Made by a program: the position numbers and the translations under genes. Shown here piece by piece: positions 46,962-56,678 of a DNA stretch of 64,000 nucleotides; the first letter of the stretch is position 1, and each line of letters begins with the position of its first letter. Where the stretch lies: NCBI GenBank assembly GCA_017506865.1, contig JAFCMP010000538.1, positions 595,601-659,600 of the forward strand, given 5' to 3'. The stretch is from Tribonema minus. Taxonomy: Eukaryota; Sar; Xanthophyceae; Tribonematales; Tribonemataceae. Below the pieces are notes generated by a model, which had not been told where the DNA came from, did no database searches, and saw only the letters and a list, made by a program, of their open reading frames with translations.

Positions 46962-49203
46962 ATGGACCATGACGGGAACTCTGTGGACAGTTACGACAGC
47001 GAATGCAATGCTCGTGATCTCGATCTGCTTAGCCACCTGGAGCGAGCGCTGGCACCACTAGTGAGGCTGCCGTGGCGCGGGTCACCAGGCGGCGGCGGCG
47101 CAGGTACGGCAAATGTCATGTTAACATTTTTGCGCGATCCGCGGTGCAAGGCCGCTCTTTCTGATGGTGTAGTGCGCGATCCGCGGTGCAAGGACGCGCT
47201 TTTTGATGATGTAGGTAGCTGTCAGCACAATCATCCGCCCGCGCATCTACTGGCTGCGAGTACAGCAAAATACCTTCCGAAGCAGGTGTCGGGTGCTGGT
47301 CGGCGCCCTCCGTGCTGAAATCGCCTACATTGGTCGCCTGTCATACTCGCAGGACCGTCCAGCGACACCGCGACTGCTGCTGCAGCAGCAATTTCTGCCG
47401 CCAAGAGCTGTTGGGGTTCAAGACCGCGGCACACCGCGTGCGATGGAACTGCCCTGGGATTACATCATTGCAGCGATGCATCACATTTATTGAGAATAAT
47501 TTACTGGCTGCGGAGGCGACTTTTGCAGCGCAGCATGAACATGGCCTCAGGACAGAGTGTGTGTATGACGCGTCTTCAGATTGTGTCCTCACCCGCGCGC
47601 CGGTGCTGTCCCTAGTGCTCTGCTTCTGCGGCCTAGCGCAATGGGCGTACATTACGCGCGTCAGCAGGACCTTTCGCGGCATGTACATGCATGTCCTGGC
47701 CAGCAGGCCCTACGGCAAACACAAGCTCTTCCTCACTGCAGAGCGCACAGCGGTCTTCTCCCAGACCCTCATCGATTACGCAGTTGCCAACAGGCTGCCA
47801 CATCCGCCAGGCAGTCAGTTCCGCCGCGAGCTCGGTAGGATGGGGTCACTGCAGCTGATCAGATGCGCAGCAGAGAAAGTGCCGGGAATGTCAGTAGATG
47901 CAGAGGTGCTCATTGGCCTGGTGGCCTAGCTAGACCTGCCACTACTGGGACAGTTGCAGGCTGAGTTTTACTTGGCAATGCCAGATTTGAATCAAGCACT
48001 TGCCAGTGGGGTCAACAGTTGCCACTGGCAGTGGCGTGCAGCAGGTTTGGAGGCTGCTGCTGCAGGCGATGACGGCCGAATGCTGACGTGGATAGCCCAG
48101 CAGATCAGGGCGGCGGGCCCACTGCTGGCGCTGCGCGGTGCGCCCGCCACCCGCAGAATCATGTTGATACATCGCTGCTATTCAGGCAAGTACTCTCCGC
48201 AAGTGCCAACTTGGCAATGCAAACTGCGGTCACTAGCTATCATGCATCTGCACGTAGTACTGGTGCCTACTAGGCAGCTGCCAGTATCAGCCACTGGCAC
48301 AGGCGCTCAGCTGCTGGATCAAATGCGGCACAAGAAAGGCTCACAGCTGCAGATTCATGCTTGTTGAGCAATGTTGTTTACTAGCTGAATGATGTTTACA
48401 TGACACCAGCCTGTAAATTGAAAACATATACTTCGAAGTAGTCACGGTGTTGCACCATCTTTCAAGTCGTTATGCTTAACCCTCGGCAATGATTGCTGTG
48501 AGTAGCCATGCATGGCTTGTGGGCACCCAAAAAGTCACTATGGTGGGCAGCGTGCAACACCCAGTCACAGTGCAAGGTTTGAACTGCGAAAAACGGGACC
48601 TGAAGTCAAAACAGGACCCACAGGGGTGCACTCTGAAAATGGACTTTTCTCAACTCCGGACCTTTACTTCAGGTTGACGCAGCACATAAAGCAGCACTCC
48701 TGTGCACGTAGCACTCGCACACCTCATATGCCATCGGCTCACTGGATGACTGCATTGGCCTCTGATGGTGCAGCGGCGCTGATGTGCGCGGCGGCGCGCC
48801 ACGGCCACCTGGCGACTCTCCAGTGGCTCATGGACGAGGGAGTGCCCAAGGTTGGGCGCGCGCAGCAGAACCTTTGCGCCAATGTGAATCCAGATGACCT
48901 GCGGGCCTCAGATCACTACACCGGCGGCCTCTGCACGAACTTCAACTCTGAGCGCTGGCGCGCACTTGCAAGCCCGTCGGACGCGGCAGCGTTCGGCGGA
49001 CGCCGCCACATCATTGACTGGCTGCGCTGCGAGCGCTCGCACGCCTTTACGCGACACACCCTGCCGCTGGGGGCAACGTGGTGGCGCTGCTGGAGTGGCT
49101 GGTCGCGGAGGGCTGCCCGTGGGATCGCTTCGAGGTGGAGTACGCAGCGCGGTGTGCGCGCAAGGCTGACAGTGTGCGACAGCGGGCGAGGCGCATCAAG
49201 TGA
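46962..49203 (+). pseudogene. F-box/ankyrin-like family, copy B (decayed)
   Basis: Exon 1 is 46962–47103 (acidic start, then LLSHLERALAPLVRLPWR; donor gtacgg). Exon 2 is 47353–48185, and exon 3 48774–49203. Exon 2 has lost 4 bases near 47405 (between AAG and AGCTG) and has a TAG at 47927–47929 where copies C and D have AAG. It also carries small insertions near 48000 and 48110. Exon 3 begins LMCAAARHGHLATLQWLMDE but has lost about 10 bases near 49068, with short repeats at the break. This moves the WLVAEGCP end out of frame. Conserved F-box-like and ankyrin-like segments remain readable. Intron 2 uses GC–AG (TATTCAG|gcaagt … gtgcag). Confidence 0.82.
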
Positions 49204-49814
49204 CTTAGTGGTGATGCCAAAAAAGACACTGGCACCACTGTGTGACGGGAGGTTGCACGGGCGGCAGAGCATCGGTAACGGCATTGGCTGCAGCCCATGC
49301 CAGTGGAGACTCCTGGAGGAATCAGAGCGCTCAGCTCAACAGGGGAGCTGCCCATGATGTGGCATAGATGAATTTGGACACGCACAGTCGGTGCCAGCAA
49401 AGCGTAGCTCAGCTGTTGCGAAGCAGCATGCATGCTGATGTGCATCTGATGATTCAGTATGATAGCTGTGCAATTGGATACTTGGGCATACCTTGGCTTG
49501 TAGAGCGGTGAGAGCTCGACTAAAGAGTTGTAACACGGTGGTGGTATGTAGACATTATTAAGCTTCAAGTTACTTCGCCAATAATACTCTTTTAGTTCAA
49601 CCGTTCAACTTGCCAACTTGGCGCGTCAATTTGACAGGCAGCAACGCTCTGCTGCATCTGTGGATCATCAAACAGCTCTGAGTCAGATTGTTGGTGTCAA
49701 GCTTGCTTTGAGCGTCTGCATGTGATCTATCGTTTACCTGCTTGAAGTGTCTCAATGCGCATTCAGGTTAACAATCATTTTTTAAAGTGTACTTTAATAA
49801 TGAATTAATTGATT

Positions 49815-49890
49815 TTCGCTCAGGGCGCGAAAAAGTCCAGATGATTGATGTCAAACTTATAGTATGGAAGCTGCATGTCATGTGACAGTC
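49815..49890 (+). repeat. Dispersed short repeat, copy 4
   Basis: CGCTCAGGGCGCGAAAAAGT and CCAGATGATTGATGTCAA are followed by GGAAGCTGCATGTCATGTGACAGTC-like sequence. It is probably close to the family consensus. Confidence 0.75.
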
Positions 49891-50565
49891 ACGCGCTTCT
49901 TGAGGGCGGACGCCCTATTGTGCTTCTGCACTTGCATTTAAAATGGACAGCCTGAGAAAGGCCCCAGGGGAGGCTGGGTGTCCTGTGCAATCACAAAGTT
50001 CCTGTAGCAGCTGCAGCGGTCTAAGCGTGCGCTGCACCCTAGGAGCTTGGACACCGGCGCTGCAACGCAGCCCATGCAGCTGGTGTTCCCGCTCCGCATG
50101 TGTACGCTATGATGCGCTCAGCTTGTGCCAGTCGCAGTGTTGTGCAGTACTACCGGTGTGACAAAGTGTTTCGATGCTCCTTGATAACCCTTCTATAGTA
50201 AATACCGCTGTTGGTGATATTGTCAAATCATGGCACCCCCCCCTCGCATACTGCTCTGCAATGAACGTCGATGTGTCCAATCCCTCTGGACTCCGCCACA
50301 TGTGCTGTTCACTTGGCTTCGTTACTTTGGGGCACCTCTTGCACTCAACAGGCTCTGGCACCCCTCTCAGTAGTTGGCATATGACATACGTTTGGCAAGC
50401 GCTGTGACTGTCGCTTATTATACGTCATGTCTCATCAGGCGACACATAATATATCATACAGGGGGCGTCACGATTGAAGAGCGGATCCGTCCCGCCGACC
50501 TCACCGCTCTCTTAGCGTGACCGCTCGTATATCGTCGACCCTGGGGCTTGAGTGGAGTTAGGACA

Positions 50566-50672
50566 AATCCTAAGTAAGCCCTAACCCGGGCCTTGACCAG
50601 GGTTTGAAGCAATTAACTAATCCTAAGTAAGCCCTAACCCGGGCCTTGACCAGGGTTTGAAGCAATTGACTA
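50566..50672 (+). repeat. 53-bp direct tandem repeat with CCCTAA core
   Basis: Two adjacent copies begin AATCCTAAGTAAGCCCTAAC and end GGGTTTGAAGCAATT. Each holds a short inverted pair (AACCCGGGCCTTGACCAGGGTTT). A diverged single version (ACCCTAAGTGAACCCTAGGT) is at 56452–56490 in the duplicated block. Confidence 0.9.
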
Positions 50673-51195
50673 AGATTATTGTGTGCCGATATATATACTG
50701 TTATACTTCTAGTATTATATAGCTACAGTACCTAGCTTCGAATCAGGCCGGAAAGCATCCACACAGCACTGGCTGCAAGGTGTGCTCTTTCGCTGTGACA
50801 TACTAGAGAGTTAAACTGAATAAAATAATCACACAAAAGCCGCCGTTCATACATCGATCGTGAAGCAGCGAGCGGTAGTAGACAGTAGTGGACAGTGTCA
50901 CGACACAAGCCTCGAGAGCGGTCAGCCCTGAGCAGCGCCAAACCATGATTGTATGACCACACCTGTGACCAACCGTCAGAGTGCTGTTATACTGTAACCA
51001 CCTTGATGTTGAGCGCTCTTGTGCGTCAACTTTTAATCGAGCATACAAAAAAAAAATGGCTGTAGTAGTTTTCCCTGCCACAAAAAAATCCCTGCCACAA
51101 AAAAAAACAAATGGCTGTAGTAGTTTTCCCTTCAAGGCTCAATGGGCTCAATTACCCCCCTTCCCCAAAACTCCTGCCACGTGCAGAATGGTCCG

Positions 51196-51205
51196 GAACC
51201 GCGAA
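51196..51205 (+). promoter_or_regulatory. Conserved CGCGAATAAA box upstream of copy C
   Basis: GTCCGGAACCGCGAATAAA lies about 55 bases before the ATG of copy C and matches the box before copy D, base for base. Confidence 0.45.
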
Positions 51206-51259
51206 TAAACGCAGCAATTTTTAGCGACTAGCGCTACTCACGTGGGGAGGCCAAGGCTT

Positions 51260-53862
51260 ATGGACGACTATGACGGTATTTCCGACGACAGCTGCGATAC
51301 TGAACGCGATGCTGATGCTCTCAAATTGCTCAACCACCTGGAGCAAGCGCTGGCACCACTCGTGAGGCTGCCGTGGCGTGCTGGACCACCAAACGACGAC
51401 GCAGGTGCCAACTTAACTCCAGTCGCGCGGTCCGCAGCGCAAGGACGCTGCAGTCCACGCTCGCGTATCTTCCAACTGCGTAAGCATCGTTTCAGTTAAA
51501 AAATGGTGTCGTGTGTTTAAGTCGGTGCCATCCGTGCTGAAATCAATGCAATGGTCGTTTGTTATACATCGCAGGACAATCAAGCGCCACCGCAGCAGCT
51601 GCAGCATTTTCTGCCGCCAAGATGGAGCTGTTGGGCTTCAAGACCGCTGCACACCGCATGCCACGAACATGCCCGGGGAAGACATCCTTGCAGCGTTGCA
51701 TCATGCTCATAGGAAATGATTTGATGGATGCAGAATCGGCTTTTGCAGGGCAGCAGGCTTCAATCAAGCATGCAGATGGGCTCAGGGAAGAGTGCGCGCT
51801 TGACGCATCTTGTGACCTTAATCATGCGCCGGTGCTGTCCCTGGTGCTCCGTTTCTGCGGCCTAGCGCAGTGGGCGTACATTGCGCGTGTCAACAGGGCA
51901 TTTCGCGGCGTGTACATGTATGTTCTGGCTAGCATGCCTCATGGCATTTATGAGCTCTTCCTCACCTCGGAGCGCACAGCGGTCTACTCTGAGGCCCTCA
52001 TCGACTATGCCGTCGCTGAGGGGCTGTGGCCAGGCAGACAGTTTCGCCGCAAACTTGGCAGGATGGGGTCACTGCAGCTGATCAGATACGCTGCAGAGGC
52101 CATGCCGGGGATGTCAGTAGATGCAGAGGTGCTGATTGGCCTGATGGCCAAGCTAAACGTACCACTACTGCGGCAGGTGCAGACTGAGTTTTACTTGCCA
52201 GATTTGAGCCTAGCCTTTGGGGTCAAGCAGTGGTGTGCAGCAGGTCTGGAGGCTGCTGCTGCAGGCGATGACGGCCGCATGCTGACGTGGATAGCCCAGC
52301 AGATCAGGGCGCTGCGCGGTAGGCCCGCCGCACGCAGAATACATCGCTGCTATTTAGGCAAGTGCTCTCCGCAAGTGCAGATGTGCACACCAGTAACGAA
52401 GTATGCATCTGCGTGTAGTGCACAGGTGCCTCAGGCTGCCAGTGTCGACCACAGGCGCTGGACTGCTTGATCAAATGCGGCACAAAAAAGGCGTATTGCT
52501 GCAGGTTTCATGCTTGTTGAGCGATGTTGCTATGACCACCTGCATGGTGCTTACATGACACCTGTCTCATGACTGTCATGTAGAAATATATAGTATGACG
52601 CCACTGGAATCAAAAGGCTATGCTTACTAAGCCTTTAAGTTAGCAACGGTTGCTGTGCGTAGCCATGCGCATGGCTTGTGGGCCTACAAGGACTCGGAGT
52701 CACTCTGGTGGGCAGCCTGCAATATCGGTCATTGTGCGCTCAGAAAGCTATCAGGTGTCTGCTCAGAATGGCAGATATTCAGTTCAAGATTTGTAACTGT
52801 GCGTCCACTGGCAGGCGTATCCGAGTCCGCGCCTGTATGTGTCGTACGCTGGCAGGCGACGATGAGCCTGCATGCTAGTATACTGGTGGTTCATGGCCCC
52901 AGGGCCTGCCATGGCGCACAGCCGCAAAGGGATGCTGCTGGGAGCGCATGCACGTGATTCACAGCAACTTGATGTAGCGCATGCAGGAGGCACGCGCCGC
53001 AGAGTTCAACAGAAGTTCATGAATATGACACTTAGTCTATCATGATGCGCTGCTGATCTCCTAGGAGCTCTCAAGTGAAATTACTAAATGAGGCTTCTAC
53101 TAGTAGTACACTGTGGTACGTATAACGTTACAGCCACAGTGACTGGCAGAAAGATAGAATTGACGCATTGGCCTGCTGACAAATGGACCGTCTGACAGTG
53201 TCCCTGTTCCCACATGCCAGCAGCGCCCACTTGTGCAGCGGTGCAGCACTTTCAAATTGCACTGCAGTTGCTTGATAGGAGAAATACTCTTGGGCTTCCG
53301 GACCATTACTTCACGTTGGCGCAGCACATTAAGCAATACTCCTGTGCACATAACACTCGCGCACCTCATATACTATCGGCTCACTCAGTCTGGATGACAT
53401 TGTCATTGATTGCACTGAAACTGCAGCGGCGCTGATGTGCGCGGCGGCGCGCCACGGCCACCTGGCGACTCTCTGGTGGCTCATGGACGAGGGAGTGTCG
53501 AAGTTTGGGCGCGCGCAGCAGTACCGCGCGCCGTTGTGGATCCAGGTGACATGTGGGCCTCAGACTACTACACCGGCGAACTCTGCGCGGACTTCAGCTC
53601 TGAGCGCTGGCGCGCAATGGCAACTCCGCTTGACGCGGCTGCATGCGGCGGTCACCGCCGCGTCATTGCATGGCTGCGCCTCGAGCGATCGCACGCCTTC
53701 ACCAAGCACACCCTGCCAATCGCAATAGAGGGCGGCAACAGGGTGGCGCTGCTGGAGTGGCTGGTCGCGGAGGGCTGCCCGTGCGATTGCTCACTTGTGC
53801 AGTTCTCAGCGAGCGCTGAGCGGAAAGCTGTGCGGCAGTGGGCGAAGGGCATGTGGCGGTGA
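51260..53862 (+). pseudogene. F-box/ankyrin-like family, copy C (single frameshift)
   Basis: Exon 1 is 51260–51404 (MDDYDGISDDSCD, LEQALAPLVRLPWR). Exon 2 is 51575–52357: an alanine-rich start, then KMELLGFKTAAHRMP, an F-box-like helix pair (SLVLRFCGLAQWAYIARVNR) and AAAAGDDGRMLTWIAQQI. Exon 3 is 53427–53862, with ankyrin-like repeats (LMCAAARHGHLATLWWLMDE, DAAACGGHRRVIAWLRLERS, LLEWLVAEGCP). Exons 1 and 2 are fully open. In exon 3 one base is missing near 53522: copy D has TACCTGCGCG, here TACCGCGCG. The ankyrin part therefore continues in another frame. If this is a sequencing or assembly error, the gene would be intact at 454 residues. Intron 2 is GC–AG (TAG|gcaagt). F-box/ankyrin proteins usually link substrates to SCF ubiquitin ligases; that role is inference. 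Confidence 0.75.
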
Positions 53863-54650
53863 TGCCGAGATCCACCACAGGAGGCTTGCGTGGGGGGGGG
53901 CGAAGATGTTTCTGGCAGATGCAGCAGCTAGCAAGGGTATCGCCAGATGCGCAGAGTCTTCCTGCAATGAACCATGATGTGGGCCAGAAGTGACTCAGAG
54001 GTCTGCGTGTGGGCTTCATGCATATGCAGCTTTGACATTGTCATGATGTGCTGTGACATTTGTGCTCTCTCGTCCTGTGCGCTTGGGGTCCTGACACTCC
54101 AGGAGGTGCAATGCACGCTATCACGTGTGCCAAACTTCAGAAATACACAACATAATCCATGGATATCCACCGACTATTAGTGCTATATAGCAATTGGAAA
54201 AACAAGCACTCTTCGTGTATGAGACCATGGTTGTTGACACACAACATGACCTTTGTCAAGGTCTGACTTGCCCGCAGCGTACGTGGGTATCAGCTAAGTG
54301 GGAATGCAAGTGCCTCTGCTACAGTGTCATCGCCATTCAATTGGCTTAAAGGCAAAATGAGAAAAAGCATGTTCTGAAACAACTTGATTTTCACATGTGC
54401 ATATGCAGTGCTGGATTTCTGGCGACGTGCCAGCATGCAGGTCAGATGACTCAAAGATGGCCTGCGAGGACCTGTACAAGGAGGCACGCAGCCCCCTAGG
54501 CCCGCCCCCCTAATGCTGAAACCTGCACTGCTGGCCCGCCGATGCCTTGCGGCACGGCTCAGCTGGCGCATTCACCCCTGCGCCACCGTGTGTGGTACAC
54601 ATGCCAAATGCAATGGAACCTAGTGCACTGGAACCCCGGCAGAAAAGACG
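53863..54650. other. Downstream flank of copy C, homologous to flank of copy D
   Basis: It is collinear with 59306–59890: GATCCACCACAGGAGGCTT, TGGGCCAGAAGTGA, TTGCCCGCAGCGTACGTGG and GACGTGCCAGCATGCAGG occur in the same order. The homology fades at about 54460, shortly before the telomere-like array. No gene is recognised. Confidence 0.7.
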
Positions 54651-54711
54651 AGGGTTAGGCCTAGGTTTAGGATTAGGGTTAGGGTTAGGGTTAGGGTTAG
54701 GGTTAGGGTTA
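54651..54711 (+). repeat. Interstitial TTAGGG array at segmental-duplication junction
   Basis: Six perfect GGGTTA units follow degenerate ones (AGGGTTAGGCCTAGGTTTAG). The array lies between the end of the block containing copy C and an orphan third exon that starts the second block. Confidence 0.95.
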
Positions 54712-54717
54712 CTAAGC

Positions 54718-54978
54718 AAACTGTTTATCGACTTCAGCTCGCTGACGGAGTGCTGGCGCGAGACGGCGACCCCGTTGGACGCAGCAGCGTTCGGCGGACG
54801 CCGCCACATCATTGACTGGCTGTGCCCCAAGCGCTCGCACGCCTTCACATGGCACACCCTGCCGCTGGCAACGCTGGGGGGCAACGGGGTGGTGCTGCTG
54901 CCAGTGGAGTGGCTGGTCGCGGAGGGCTGCCCACGCGATCGCTTCGAGGTGGAGTACGCAGCGCGATCCGCGTGCTAG
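54718..54978 (+). pseudogene. Orphan third exon of the F-box/ankyrin-like family
   Basis: Starting directly after the TTAGGG array, the frame reads TECWRETATPLDAAAFGGRR, then HIIDWLCPKRSHAF and VEWLVAEGCPRDRFEVEYAA, to TAG 54976–54978. It corresponds to copy B from about 48940. It keeps bases that copy B has lost (GCAACGCTGGGG), so it was copied before, or independently of, that deletion. No exons 1 or 2 precede it. An insertion (CTGCCAGTG) is present in the last repeat. It is a truncated fragment. Confidence 0.85.
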
Positions 54979-55626
54979 GCTGTGCGACAGTGGGCGAGGC
55001 GCGTTCAGTGACTGAGTGGTGATGCCAAAATCCACTGGCACCACCGTGACTTTGTGACAGGAGGTTACGCGGGGGGCAGAGAATAGGTAAACGGCATTGG
55101 CTGCAGCCCATGGGGATCTAGAGCCCTTCAAGTTCTTGACAGGGAGCGGCGCATGTGGCATAATACCGTAGTGACTAGCTGAAAATGAAGAGGGCACAGT
55201 CAGTACCAGCAAAGTGTAGCTGTAGCGTAGCTGTTGTCACACGGTATGTACTAGTAGCAGCATGCATGCTGGTGCACCCACGTGACATTGTGCATCAGCA
55301 TATGATAGATCTATAGCTGTGCATTTGCATATTTTTTGGCATGCCTTGGCTTGTAAAGCAGTACCGTGAGGGCTCGACTGGAGAGTTGTGTTGGTATTTG
55401 ACTCGAGTCAGATCTGCACCAATAATATATTTCTACGTGGCGCCTCAACTTGACAGGCAGCAGCGCTCTGATGCACCTGGGGACAAGGCAGCCCAGATGG
55501 TTGGCGGCACTGCAAGCTTGCTATTAGAGTCTGCATGTGAGACTATTGCGTAACAATTTGAATGTCTCAATGCGCAATTGAGTTGATGTTCCGAATCACT
55601 TGATGTACTGCTTTTTTATTCTTACA

Positions 55627-55710
55627 CGACTCGGAGGCGCCAAAAAACCCAAATGATTGATATCAAAGCTTTCTGGTACCGCATCTACGTGTAATGTCGT
55701 GATGACAGTC
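55627..55710 (+). repeat. Dispersed short repeat, copy 5 (diverged)
   Basis: GACTCGGAGGCGCCAAAAAA and CCCAAATGATTGATATCAAA lead to the GACAGTC end. It is the duplicated counterpart of the copy at 49815. Confidence 0.65.
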
Positions 55711-56626
55711 ATGTACTTCATTACTTCTGCTTGAGGGGCGGACACCCTATGTGCTTATAGTTATTAATTCAGGAAGGTCAGAAAGCTCCCCAAGGGAGGG
55801 CGAGTCCTATGCAATTGATGATTAGTCATAAAGTTTCAAATTGCTATAGAATACTCTACTGCATAGCAGCTGCAGCAGCCTATTAGTAAGTCTGCATGCA
55901 CTGAGCCCTAGGAGCGTGGACATCAGCGCTGCAACACAGCCCAGCTGGTATTCGCGCTCCGCATGTGTACGCCATGACGCGCTACGCTTGTGCCAGCTGT
56001 ACAGAGCGCCACATTGATCACAACGATTGTATACCCTTGTGACACAGTGTTTCAATGCTCATTACAATATCATGACGACGCTTCTACATAAGAAAAAATA
56101 CAACTGTCAGTGACATACTTAGTCTGGTAGTCAAATGGCATCCAATTCCGGAGTCCTCACCTCGCACACTGCACTGCAATGAATGTCAATATGTCCAATC
56201 CCTGTAGCCTCCGCCACATGTGTTATTCATATGGCTTTGGACTTCGGTGAACCTCTTGCACTCTCAACAGGCTCTGGCAGCACCCCACTATAGTAGTCGG
56301 CACAACGTACGTTCGGCAACCGCTGGTGGCTATAGCATATTAAACGCCATGACTCATCAAGCACTACACATACCAATGGGAACACGATTGAGTTAAGAGC
56401 GGGTCCATCCCCTCTTTTTGCGACTGCTCCCATATCGTCCTTGGCTTAGGGCAACCCTAAGTGAACCCTAGGTTAAACCCTAGACTGAGGGTTTGTAGCC
56501 ATCGAGCGCTCTACGTGGCGCCCCTGTCACCAACGGTGTTTTGAACGCTGGAGACTAAAGCATTATTTGCCTGCCTGATAATCAAACCGCTCAGTTGCAG
56601 ATCGATCAACCGCAGAACAGTCCGGA

Positions 56627-56655
56627 ACCGCGAATAAAAGCACACCGCGAATAAA
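56627..56655 (+). promoter_or_regulatory. Doubled CGCGAATAAA box upstream of copy D
   Basis: ACCGCGAATAAAAGCAC occurs twice in tandem, after GTCCGGA, 24–50 bases before the ATG of copy D. Copies B and C have the box once. Confidence 0.45.
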
Positions 56656-56678
56656 AGCACTGTCACGCGAGGCAAGGC

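Larger units (their letters stand above)
49204..51259. other. Spacer between copies B and C
   Basis: It holds a dispersed-repeat copy (49815–49890), a 53-bp tandem repeat (50566–50672) and A-rich tracts near 51045–51110. It is homologous, with divergence, to 54990–56678, i.e. it belongs to the segmental duplication. No gene is recognised. Confidence 0.6.
54979..56678. other. Spacer before copy D, homologous to 49204–51259
   Basis: It repeats the order seen downstream of copy B: GTGATGCCAAAA, CATTGGCTGCAGCCCATG, the dispersed short repeat and the CCCTAAGT word. It ends with the CGCGAATAAA boxes. No gene is recognised. Confidence 0.65.

Noticed and set aside
54547..54978. Single 143-codon frame spanning the TTAGGG array and the orphan exon
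   Set aside because: The LGLGLG part is the telomere repeat read in frame. Only the part after 54718 is homologous to the family.
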